From Ga0077527 sp964486865 (GTDB lineage: Bacteria; Pseudomonadota; Gammaproteobacteria; Burkholderiales; SG8-41): a stretch of DNA of 25,571 nucleotides. Position 1 is the stretch's first letter, and every line of letters starts with the position of its first letter. Location: the NCBI GenBank assembly GCA_964486865.1, contig CAZAOZ010000044.1:1-25571 (forward strand), written 5' to 3'. Positions 14,912 to 21,658 of the stretch are shown here, piece by piece. The notes under the pieces were generated by a model, which had not been told where the DNA came from, did no database searches, and saw only the letters and a program-made list of their open reading frames with translations. The translations under genes and the position numbers were made by a program.

Positions 14912-16297
14912 TCAGAAAGGCAGTGTCGCGTCCGGCTTCACCGCCAGTAATTCGCGCCGGAAATCTGCCTGGATGCGCTGGAGCGCCGCCGCACTGTCGG
15001 CTTCAAAACGCAAAACAATGATCGGCGTGGTGTTGGACGGCCGTGCCAGGCCGAAGCCGTCGGCATATTCGACGCGCAGGCCGTCGATGGTGATGACTTC
15101 GCGGGCATCGGTGAAGCGTGCGGTGGCCTGCAGCCGGTCCATCAGCGCGTAATTCTCGCCCTCGGCGAGCCGCCATTGCAGTTCCGGCGTGCTGATGGAA
15201 TCCGGCAGCGCTTCGAGCACCGTGCCGGGATTGGCGCTGCGGCTGAGGATTTCCAGCAGACGCGCCCCCGCATACAGTCCGTCGTCGAAACCGTACCAGC
15301 GTTCCCTGAAAAAAACATGCCCGCTCATTTCACCGGCCAGCGGCGCGCCGGATTCCCTGAGCTTTTTCTTGATGAAGGAGTGGCCGGTTTTCCACATCAC
15401 CGGCTTGCCGCCGTGGGTGCGTATCCAGTCGAACAGGTGGCGGGTGCATTTGACGTCAAAAATGACTTCTGCCCCCGGGTTGCGCGACAGCACGTCGGCG
15501 GCGAACAGCATCAACTGGCGGTCGGGATAAATGATTTTCCCGGACTTGGTGACCACGCCCAGGCGGTCGCCGTCGCCGTCGAAAGCAAGGCCCAGTTCGG
15601 CGGGGCCGTCGCGCAGCGCGGCAATCAGGTCCTGGAGATTTTCCGGCTGCGACGGATCGGGATGATGATTCGGGAAGGCGCCATCGACTTCACAAAACAG
15701 TTCCTGTACGTCGCAGCCCAGTGCGCGGTACAGCGCCGGCGCGGTGGCGCCGGCAACGCCGTTGCCGCAATCGATGGCAATCTTCATGGGGCGTGCGAGT
15801 TTGATCGAGCCGGTGATGCGCGCCAGGTAGGCGGCGCGGATGTCGTGGGTGCGGTAGCTGCCGGCGCCGCTGCGCAGATCGTTGCTCACGATGCGCTGGC
15901 GCAGTGACTGGATGGCGTCGCCCGCCAGCGTGTCGCCGGCCAGCATCATTTTGAGGCCGTTGTATTGCGGCGGGTTGTGCGAGCCGGTGACCATCACGCC
16001 GGACAGCGTGCCGAGTTCATGCGCGGCGTAGTAGAGCATCGGCGTGGCCACCTGGCCGACATCGATGACATCGACGCCGCTGGCCTGCAGGCCGCGCGCC
16101 AGCGCTGCGGCGAGTTCCGGTCCCGAGTGACGGCCGTCGCGGCCGATGACCACGCTGCGGCGTTCGCGGGCCAGCGCCTCGGCGCCGATGGCGCGACCGA
16201 TGGTTTCGACGCCGGCGCCGGTCAGTGTGTCGCCGACGATGCCGCGGATGTCGTAGGCCTTGAAAATGGCCGCCGGAGGAATTGCGGGAGTGGTCAT
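14912..16297 (-). CDS. algC: Phosphomannomutase/phosphoglucomutase
   Basis: This 461-residue enzyme is of the AlgC type, interconverting mannose- or glucose-6-phosphate and -1-phosphate for exopolysaccharide and LPS sugar nucleotides. Domain 1 begins IFKAYDIRGI and carries the phosphoserine loop TGSHNPP (Ser106). Domain 2 has the magnesium loop DGDGDR (240-245), domain 3 the sugar-binding GEMSGH (322-327) followed by FFRERWYGFDDGLYA, and domain 4 the phosphate-binding region near RVEYADGFGLARPSNT. The usual length fits. The start codon ATG is preceded by an AT-rich leader with no Shine-Dalgarno sequence. It lies 32 bases downstream of the YheT-like gene on the same strand, so co-transcription is likely. 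The symbol denotes the bifunctional type; sugar preference cannot be proven here. Confidence 0.92.
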   Translation of the reverse strand: MTTPAIPPAAIFKAYDIRGIVGDTLTGAGVETIGRAIGAEALARERRSVVIGRDGRHSGPELAAALARGLQASGVDVIDVGQVATPMLYYAAHELGTLSGVMVTGSHNPPQYNGLKMMLAGDTLAGDAIQSLRQRIVSNDLRSGAGSYRTHDIRAAYLARITGSIKLARPMKIAIDCGNGVAGATAPALYRALGCDVQELFCEVDGAFPNHHPDPSQPENLQDLIAALRDGPAELGLAFDGDGDRLGVVTKSGKIIYPDRQLMLFAADVLSRNPGAEVIFDVKCTRHLFDWIRTHGGKPVMWKTGHSFIKKKLRESGAPLAGEMSGHVFFRERWYGFDDGLYAGARLLEILSRSANPGTVLEALPDSISTPELQWRLAEGENYALMDRLQATARFTDAREVITIDGLRVEYADGFGLARPSNTTPIIVLRFEADSAAALQRIQADFRRELLAVKPDATLPF

Positions 16298-16323
16298 AAA
16301 AATATCAATAAAAACAATAAGTT
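16298..16323 (-). repeat. AT-rich dispersed element, copy 2 (leader of algC)
   Basis: On the minus strand the element begins AACTTATTGTTTTTATTGAT and runs directly into the algC ATG. It starts six bases after the stop codon of the YheT-like gene. It matches copy 1 (7632-7657) at 22 of 26 positions without gaps, and copy 3 (20189-20212) with a two-base gap. No purine-rich ribosome site separates it from the start codon, so it may be a U-rich translation enhancer. Confidence 0.55.
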
Positions 16324-16329
16324 ATATTA

Positions 16330-17307
16330 TCACTGCGGATGAAGGAAACCAAGCGTCACCTGCGGCAGCCATGACAGCGTACCCGCGGCGCCGGGAAAGC
16401 CGACGTGGCCGCCCTCGTCCGGAAACGCGGCGGTCACCGCGGCCGAAAGTCCGTGCAGCGCGGGCAGCGCCGCGCCCGGCAGGAAGGGGTCGTTGCGCGC
16501 ATTGAGCAGCAGCGTCGGCACGGTGATGCGCGCCAGCCATGGTTTGCTGCTGGCGCGGGTGTAGTAATCATCGACACCGCGAAACCCGTGCAGCGGCGCG
16601 GTGACCCGGTCGTCGAATTCACGCAGCGTGCGCGCCGCCAGCATGTGTTGCGCGTCGAACAATCCCGGATGCAGGCGCAGCCTGGCGAGAGAGGTGCGTT
16701 TCATGGTTGTCAGAAAATTTTTGGTGTACAGCATGTTGAAGCCGCGCTCCAGCGCATCACCGGCGGCATGCAGATCGACCGGCGCGGAAATCGCCGCCGC
16801 GCGCCGCACGACTTCATGCGCTGCATCACCTTGTTCGCCCAGCCATTTCAGCAGCGCATTGCCGCCGAGCGACACGCCGGCGGCGTATCGGTTGCGGCCC
16901 GGGTGCAGTGCCTGCATCCGGCGCAGCACCCAGTCGATTTCACCGCTGTCGCCGGAGTGGTAGGCGCGCGGCAGCCGGTTGAGTTCACCGCTGCAGCCGC
17001 GGAAATGCACCACCACGCCCTGCCAGCCGCGCTGCATGATGGCATGCATCAGTGCGCGCGCGTAATGGCTGCGCGAACTGCCTTCGAGTCCGTGAAACAG
17101 CACGACCAGCGGCGTTTCGGTATCCTCAATCCGCAATCCTGAATCCTGGTTCTGGGTCCAGTCGAGATCGATAAAGTCGCCGTCCGGCGTGTTCCAGCGC
17201 TCGCGGCGCCAAATGACCCGCGGGCGCGGCGCGAGCAATGCCGGATACAGCGTCTGCAGGTTGCCGCCGGGCAGCCAGGCCGGCGCCCGGTAAGCGAGTG
17301 TGATCAT
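16330..17307 (-). CDS. YheT-family alpha/beta hydrolase
   Basis: This 325-residue protein begins YRAPAWLPGGNLQTLYPAL, the conserved opening of the YheT/ABHD hydrolase family. The oxyanion strand is VVLFHGLEGSSRSHYA (68-83), the nucleophile elbow GVSLGG has Ser146, and the triad is completed by Asp273 (ARNDPF) and His301 (EGGHVGF). These are esterase-like hydrolases with poorly known substrates. I chose ATG 17307 because the family sequence begins there; the frame extends to GTG 17364 with unrelated residues. Residues 52-64 (QNQDSGLRIEDTE) lie in a loop before the oxyanion strand and are encoded by heptanucleotide repeats, an apparent local insertion. It is first of two minus-strand genes with algC. 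The divergent DUF4870-like gene lies 106 bases away. Confidence 0.88.
   Translation of the reverse strand: MITLAYRAPAWLPGGNLQTLYPALLAPRPRVIWRRERWNTPDGDFIDLDWTQNQDSGLRIEDTETPLVVLFHGLEGSSRSHYARALMHAIMQRGWQGVVVHFRGCSGELNRLPRAYHSGDSGEIDWVLRRMQALHPGRNRYAAGVSLGGNALLKWLGEQGDAAHEVVRRAAAISAPVDLHAAGDALERGFNMLYTKNFLTTMKRTSLARLRLHPGLFDAQHMLAARTLREFDDRVTAPLHGFRGVDDYYTRASSKPWLARITVPTLLLNARNDPFLPGAALPALHGLSAAVTAAFPDEGGHVGFPGAAGTLSWLPQVTLGFLHPQ
17119..17146. repeat. Degenerate heptanucleotide tandem repeat inside the hydrolase gene
   Basis: Four seven-base units in tandem on the plus strand: GGTATCC, TCAATCC, GCAATCC, TGAATCC (on the minus strand, units starting GGATT or GGATA). They encode the residues around QDSGLRIED in a loop of the YheT-like hydrolase. 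Seven is not a multiple of three, so a change of unit number would shift the frame. Confidence 0.6.
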
Positions 17308-17413
17308 GGGGCCGATGGTACCCGGTTTGGATGCTGATTTACCGGCGCCGGAGGTTCGTGCCACAATCCGCGCAGGACACTGTCATCCATCAACCGGAAA
17401 GGGAGGTGAGTTC

Positions 17414-17758
17414 ATGAACGATCCTGTCGCGCAAACCCCGAGCAATGACGACCGCAACCTGGCGATGCTGGCGCACCTGCTGGGCATTGTTTCCGGCTTT
17501 GTCGGAGCATTGATCATCTGGCTGATCAAGAAAGACCAGTCGCCATTCGTCGATGAGCAGGGCAAGGAAGCGCTGAATTTCCAGATCACCATGATGATCG
17601 CCATTGTCGGCGCATGGATACTGATGTTCGTGCTGATCGGCATGCTGCTGCTGCCGCTGCTGCTGGTTGCCAATCTGGTGTTTTGCGTACTGGCCGCCGT
17701 CGCGGTGTCCAAAGGCGAGCATTACAAATACCCGTTTGCGATCCGGTTGTTGAAATAA
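17414..17758 (+). CDS. DUF4870-like small membrane protein
   Basis: This 114-residue protein has the layout of DUF4870/Tic20-like proteins: a polar N-terminus with DDRNLAMLAHLLGIVSGFVGALIIWLIKKDQSPFVDEQGKEALNFQITMMI, then two further hydrophobic segments and a short basic tail (HYKYPFAIRLLK). I see three to four membrane helices at about residues 18-37, 54-75 and 77-95. The VDEQGKEALNFQ motif is characteristic. Function is not established for the family. ATG 17414 is preceded by the strong ribosome site GGGAGGTGAG at 17401-17410. The gene is isolated: divergent from the YheT-like gene and closed by a strong bidirectional terminator. Confidence 0.82.
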   Translation: MNDPVAQTPSNDDRNLAMLAHLLGIVSGFVGALIIWLIKKDQSPFVDEQGKEALNFQITMMIAIVGAWILMFVLIGMLLLPLLLVANLVFCVLAAVAVSKGEHYKYPFAIRLLK

Positions 17759-17775
17759 ATCGTTTCAGCAAAAAC

Positions 17776-17803
17776 AAAAAAGAGCCCCGCGGGGCTCTTT
17801 TTT
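17776..17803. terminator. Bidirectional intrinsic terminator
   Basis: A perfect palindrome: six As, GAGCCCC, GC, GGGGCTC, six Ts. It gives a GC-rich stem with U tracts in both directions. It begins 18 bases after the DUF4870-like gene stop and ends 18 bases before the stop of the convergent class II aldolase gene, so it serves both. Confidence 0.93.
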
Positions 17804-17820
17804 ATTGCGGAGCGTCGAAT

Positions 17821-18597
17821 TCAGTTCCGGTATGACGTGTCGGTGCGGTCAAGCTTGCGCAGCATTGCAGGCCACTCCAGCAGGCCGAAGCGGCGGCGCA
17901 CGCCGGGCAGCATCAGGTTGTTGGTGTATTGCGTGACTTCCTGCGGCGGCAGTTGCAGTTCGGTATTGCACGACAGGGCCATCACCTGCAACTGGCAGGC
18001 GCGCTCCAGCCGGTACATGTTGTTGAAACATTCGGGGATGCTGGCGCCGGTGGTCAGCAGGCCGTGGTTGCGCAGCACCATGGCTTCGCGGTTGCCGAGG
18101 TTGGCAACCAGGCGCTCGCGTTCTTCGAGGCGCAGGGCGACGCCTTCGTAGTCGTGGTAGGCGATGTCGAGAAAACGCATCGACGATTGCGCGATGGGCA
18201 TGATGCCGCACTTCATCGCGGATACCGCCATGCCGGCGAGGGTGTGCGTGTGGATGATGCAATCGACGTCATGACGCGCGGCATGAATCGCGCTGTGGAT
18301 GACGAAGCCGGCTTCATTGACGCCGTAGTCGGTGGCATTGAACAGGACTTTGCCGTCGAGATCGATTTTCAGCATCGAGGAGGCGGTCATTTCCTCGTAA
18401 AGCATGCCGTAGGGGTTGATCAGGAACTGGTCCCTGGTGCCGGGCACGCGCACTGAAATATGATTGGCCACCATTTCGACCATGCCGAATTCCGCCATCA
18501 GGCGGTAGCAGGCGGCGAGGTTGACGCGGGCTTCCCACTCTTCCTTGCTGACCTGTTCGCGGACCGGCTTGTTGATGTTGATTGCGGGGGCATTCAT
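17821..18597 (-). CDS. Class II aldolase/adducin family protein
   Basis: This 258-residue protein is a zinc-dependent class II aldolase/adducin head domain protein. It carries NHISVRVPGT (45-54), YGVNEAGFVIHSAIH with the catalytic-position Glu95, the zinc ligands His116 and His118 in IIHTHTLAG, and a third His at 178 in LRNHGLL. Characterised relatives cleave sugar phosphates such as fuculose-1-phosphate or decarboxylate hydroxy acids; many relatives in catabolic clusters have unknown substrates. AGGAGAAG precedes ATG 18597 with good spacing. It is the last gene of the minus-strand set and follows the flavoprotein gene by 83 bases. The neighbours suggest an organic acid or sugar-acid substrate (inference). 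Confidence 0.88.
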   Translation of the reverse strand: MNAPAININKPVREQVSKEEWEARVNLAACYRLMAEFGMVEMVANHISVRVPGTRDQFLINPYGMLYEEMTASSMLKIDLDGKVLFNATDYGVNEAGFVIHSAIHAARHDVDCIIHTHTLAGMAVSAMKCGIMPIAQSSMRFLDIAYHDYEGVALRLEERERLVANLGNREAMVLRNHGLLTTGASIPECFNNMYRLERACQLQVMALSCNTELQLPPQEVTQYTNNLMLPGVRRRFGLLEWPAMLRKLDRTDTSYRN

Positions 18598-18680
18598 GAC
18601 GAACTTCTCCTGTGGGGCTGTCGCGGGATTCTACGCCCGGAACGGTTCGGTGCAGGAAGGGTTTCTCACAGTCTGGAACG

Positions 18681-20180
18681 TCAGGCTTTGGCCTGGGCGC
18701 CGGCGCTGCTGCCGGCGAGCCTGCCGAACACGGCGCCGGAGGTGAGGCCGGTGCCGCCGGGATAGTTGTGATAGAACAGCCCGCCGACCATTTCGCCGGC
18801 GGCGTAGAGACCGGGGATCGGCTTGCCGGCGGTGTCTTCGACGGCGCCTTGGTTATTGATCTTGACGCCGCCGAAGGTGAAGGTGACGCCGCAGGTCACG
18901 GCGTAGGCTTCGAACGGCGGCTCATCGATGGTCAGCGCCCAGTTCGATTTGTTGATCTTCAGCCCCTCGGTGCAGCGGCCGTCCTTGACCGCCAGATTGA
19001 ACGGCACATCGGTGCGCACGGCCTTGTTGTAGGCGCGGATTTCGCGCAGGCAGGCTGCGGCATCGACGCCGTCGAGTTTTTTGACCAGTTCCTCGAGCGT
19101 GTCGGCGCGCACCTTGGTGACCTGCCTGATGCGGTATTCGTCGCGCAGCATGGGGATGGTCTTGGCATCATAGAGTTGCCACGCGAACAGGCCCGGCTGC
19201 GCCAGCACCACGGCGCCGTATTTGGCATAGGTGTAGTTGCGGATGTCCGCGCCTTCGTCGACGAAACGTTCGCCGTTGGCATTGACCATGATGCCGATCG
19301 GGTAGCTGTGCTTCTGGAAGTTGTCGCCGACCGCGAGGTCGCCGAATGGCGGCGCGTTGAGATCCCAGCCCACGGCATGACAGCCCGACCAGTGGCCATA
19401 AGGCAGCGCGCCGGCTTCGAGCGCCATGCGGATGCCGGCGCCGGTGTTGAAGCGGGTGCCGCGTACCTTGGCCAGATCCCAGCCGGCGCCGAGGTAGCGC
19501 GTGCGCATCTCCGCGTTGGATTCGAAACCGCCGCAGGCCAGCACCACCGCCTTGCACGGGATATCGACATGCCGGCCCTGATGCCGCGCCTTGACGCCGG
19601 TCACCTTGCCGTCGATGTCGGTGATCAGGCCGGTGGCCGGCGTTTCGTAGAAAATCCTGATGCCTACACTTGCACAGGCTTTATGTTCGTTCTCGACCAG
19701 GCCCGGTCCGCCGCCCCAGGTTTCGGCGGCGAGGCCGCCGAAGAATTTGAACTTGCCGCCGACTTTCATGGCCTGGCGGCCGAAGCTCGCCTGGAACTTG
19801 ACGCCTTTCTTGCGCATCCAGGTCAGCGTCTCCAGGCTGCGCGAGACGAGGATTTCGCAGAGGTCAGGATCGGTGCGGTACTGGGTGATGCGGCCCATGT
19901 CGTCGTAGAACTGGTCGGCGGTGTAGGTGCCGAAGTCGGCGCTGTCGATTTCGGCCTGGGTGAGGTCGGGGACGAGTTGCTTGAGGTCGTCGACGCCATT
20001 GAACAGCACGCGCATCGCGCCCGCGGTGTAGCGGCTGTTGCCGCCGCATTCTTCCAGCGGCGCTGCTTCCAGCATGATCACCGTGCTGCCGCTTTCGCGC
20101 GCGGCCAGTGCGGCGCAGGCGGCGGCGTTGCCGGCGCCGACGACGATGACATCAGGACTGCCGAACAGGTCTTTGTTCAT
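18681..20180 (-). CDS. TcuA-like FAD-dependent dehydrogenase (fumarate reductase/succinate dehydrogenase flavoprotein family)
   Basis: This 499-residue flavoprotein has the FAD-binding loop VIVVGAGNAAACAALAA (11-27), the GGNSRYTAGAMR segment (about 46-57), VVLACGGFESN, and a C-terminal HNYPGGTGLTSGAVFGRLAG loop closing the FAD site. The start and the GGNSR segment resemble TcuA, the tricarballylate dehydrogenase, better than classical fumarate reductases. TcuA normally works with TcuB, a membrane iron-sulfur/cytochrome partner; none is encoded here, so the electron acceptor is unknown. It could act on a different polycarboxylate or be a 3-ketosteroid-dehydrogenase-like enzyme. The leader before ATG 20180 is AT-rich and then CATTTCCC, without a ribosome site. 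The ComA-like gene ends 38 bases upstream on the same strand. Confidence 0.82.
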   Translation of the reverse strand: MNKDLFGSPDVIVVGAGNAAACAALAARESGSTVIMLEAAPLEECGGNSRYTAGAMRVLFNGVDDLKQLVPDLTQAEIDSADFGTYTADQFYDDMGRITQYRTDPDLCEILVSRSLETLTWMRKKGVKFQASFGRQAMKVGGKFKFFGGLAAETWGGGPGLVENEHKACASVGIRIFYETPATGLITDIDGKVTGVKARHQGRHVDIPCKAVVLACGGFESNAEMRTRYLGAGWDLAKVRGTRFNTGAGIRMALEAGALPYGHWSGCHAVGWDLNAPPFGDLAVGDNFQKHSYPIGIMVNANGERFVDEGADIRNYTYAKYGAVVLAQPGLFAWQLYDAKTIPMLRDEYRIRQVTKVRADTLEELVKKLDGVDAAACLREIRAYNKAVRTDVPFNLAVKDGRCTEGLKINKSNWALTIDEPPFEAYAVTCGVTFTFGGVKINNQGAVEDTAGKPIPGLYAAGEMVGGLFYHNYPGGTGLTSGAVFGRLAGSSAGAQAKA

Positions 20181-20188
20181 GGGAAATG

Positions 20189-20212
20189 TAAAATATCAAT
20201 AAAAAATTAGTT
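20189..20212 (-). repeat. AT-rich dispersed element, copy 3 (between ComA-like and TcuA-like genes)
   Basis: On the minus strand it begins AACTAATTTTTTATTGATAT and ends nine bases before the TcuA-like ATG, six bases after the stop of the ComA-like gene. Compared with the algC leader copy it is two bases shorter and otherwise differs at about two positions. No Shine-Dalgarno sequence lies between it and the start codon. Confidence 0.5.
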
Positions 20213-20218
20213 ACTGGT

Positions 20219-21043
20219 TTACTTGGCAATGCCGGCAGGGCGCGAATCGTCGCCGGACAGCAGCGAGTAATTGACCGCGCGGCCGATGCCCTGGCGAAAA
20301 CCTTCCAGCCGCAGGATCTGGCCCGGCGCGATGTTGGCAAGATTCACGTCGCGGCCGAAGTCGCGCAGCATCTGCACATGCTGCTGCGGGAAGCAGTACG
20401 GATCGGCTTCGATGACCACGTGATCAAACCAGTCCTGCGCCGACAGCGCCTGCAGGCTTTGCGGCGAATCCTTTGCCAGCAGATCCATTTCGCACTGCTC
20501 GACGGTCACGTGGTGGATGCCCTGCGCGGCGACTGCGCGCACGATGCTTTCCAGATAATCGAGACTCAGCGGCTGGTCGGGATTCTTGCGGCCGAATTCA
20601 TAGACCACCTGCAATCCGGCCTGCTGGAAGCGCGCGATCATGCGCCGGCGTTCATTGTCGGACAGCGTCACGTAGTTTTCGGAAATTTCGAGCCCGGGGA
20701 TGCCGAGCCCGGCGAGCAATGCGATCAGTCCGTCGATTTCGTTGCGGCGCCAGGCGTATTCAAACAGGATGCCGCCGGCAAACGGCGTAACACCGGCATC
20801 GCGGTACAGTGTTGTGGTGCGCTTGACCACGGCAGCCGGGATCAGCAGCGCGTTCATCGCATAGATCTTGGCGTAGTCGATGTAATCGGCGGCGACATCG
20901 AGCAGATCGCTGATGCCGCGTTCGCCGCCGGACCAGCCGAAGGTGTCCGGGCCGAAGTCGATCATCGAGGTGATGCCGCGGCTGCGCGGCTTGGAACTGC
21001 GCGGCGGCAATGACAATCCGGTGGCGATGGATGATGCGGACAT
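20219..21043 (-). CDS. Phosphosulfolactate synthase (ComA)-like protein
   Basis: This 274-residue TIM-barrel protein resembles ComA, which adds sulfite to phosphoenolpyruvate in archaeal coenzyme M synthesis. Matching stretches in order are RSSKPRSRGITSMIDFG (15-31), DLLDVAADYIDYAKI (46-60), GGILFEYA (90-97), GIPGLEISENYVTLSDNERRRMI (114-136), VVYEFGRKNP (146-155) and VNLANIAPGQILRLEGFRQGI (233-253). Three ComA motifs have changed: DKG reads DFG, GWGTS reads IYAMN, and the E.RESG region reads VEQCEMD. The protein may therefore have a different substrate. The start is ATG 21043; AGGAA lies 12 bases before it, and the in-frame sequence above shows no family resemblance. It is followed by the TcuA-like and class II aldolase genes. 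No other coenzyme M gene is present. Confidence 0.8.
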   Translation of the reverse strand: MSASSIATGLSLPPRSSKPRSRGITSMIDFGPDTFGWSGGERGISDLLDVAADYIDYAKIYAMNALLIPAAVVKRTTTLYRDAGVTPFAGGILFEYAWRRNEIDGLIALLAGLGIPGLEISENYVTLSDNERRRMIARFQQAGLQVVYEFGRKNPDQPLSLDYLESIVRAVAAQGIHHVTVEQCEMDLLAKDSPQSLQALSAQDWFDHVVIEADPYCFPQQHVQMLRDFGRDVNLANIAPGQILRLEGFRQGIGRAVNYSLLSGDDSRPAGIAK

Positions 21044-21109
21044 GGGAATGCGCAATTCCTGGATGGCGGTGGGCGTCAATTCGCGCTCGTCCGCTGAACG
21101 GACGGCCAA

Positions 21110-21115
21110 AGTATA
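21110..21115 (-). promoter_or_regulatory. Candidate -10 element for the ComA-like gene
   Basis: TATACT on the minus strand, in the 139-base gap between the SnoaL-like and ComA-like genes, would give a leader of about 60 bases. A convincing -35 is not visible. Inside the leader a small perfect hairpin, CGTCCG/CGGACG with a five-base loop, sits at 21088-21104. Confidence 0.3.
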
Positions 21116-21138
21116 GCGAATGCGTCTGCCGTTGTGCT

Positions 21139-21159
21139 CCGCGGATTCACATCGCGGAC
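21139..21159. promoter_or_regulatory. Inverted repeat upstream of the candidate promoter (possible operator)
   Basis: TCCGCG and CGCGGA are separated by nine bases, giving a 21-base dyad centred about 36 bases upstream of the TATACT. Spacing would suit a dimeric regulator, but no regulator gene adjoins. Confidence 0.25.
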
Positions 21160-21182
21160 AGCGCTGCCCTTGCGGCGGCGCG

Positions 21183-21620
21183 TCAGTGCAGCGTCTTGGT
21201 GCTGCGCTCGGCGGGAATTTCCTGCTGTACGGCGGCCGGCGCCGGGGCCGCATGATGGGCGACCATGCGCCAGCCGCGCTCGCTGCGCTGATAAACATTG
21301 GTGGCAATCATGGCCTGGCGCGCCCGCGCCTGCCCGGCCACTGCGATATGTTCATAAACGCTGTGCACCGCGAGCATCATGGTATGGATCAGTTGCCGGT
21401 CGCGGAGGTTGAAGCGCAGGTTCTGTCCGCCGGCAAAAATCTGCCGCCATGATTCGCGTATGCGTTCGACGCCGCAGACGCGCGTGCCGCCCGGATGCAC
21501 GCAGTAGATGTCGTCATCGTCGCCCCAGACCTCCATCATGGCTTCGAGATCGGCCTTGGCGAAGGCGTCGTAGAAGGCGGCTTCGGCGTCCTGCGGCGTC
21601 GCGAACAGTGTTTTTTTCAC
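21183..21620 (-). CDS. SnoaL/NTF2-like domain protein
   Basis: This 145-residue protein reads as a small alpha+beta cone fold of the NTF2-like/SnoaL group: DAEAAFYDAFAKADLEAMMEVWGDDDDIYCVHPGGTRVCGVERIRESWRQIF followed by beta strands ending with ATNVYQRSERGWRMVAHHAAP. The pattern of a short helical start, W.D......HP.G....G...I...W..I and a terminal W.....H is characteristic. Members include isomerases, dehydratases and non-catalytic binding proteins, so function is not determined. The start is GTG 21620 with GGAA seven bases upstream. It is the first gene of the minus-strand metabolic set, but 139 bases with a possible promoter separate it from the ComA-like gene, and 38 bases separate it from the waaF stop upstream. 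Confidence 0.8.
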   Translation of the reverse strand: MKKTLFATPQDAEAAFYDAFAKADLEAMMEVWGDDDDIYCVHPGGTRVCGVERIRESWRQIFAGGQNLRFNLRDRQLIHTMMLAVHSVYEHIAVAGQARARQAMIATNVYQRSERGWRMVAHHAAPAPAAVQQEIPAERSTKTLH

Positions 21621-21658
21621 ATCAGTATTCCGGTCTGCCCGATTCGGGTGCTGATGAT

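Noticed and set aside
18612..20210. Plus-strand open frame of 532 codons opposite the TcuA-like gene
   Set aside because: It is the complement of a gene with clear FAD motifs and shows no family pattern; long antisense frames are common in GC-rich DNA.
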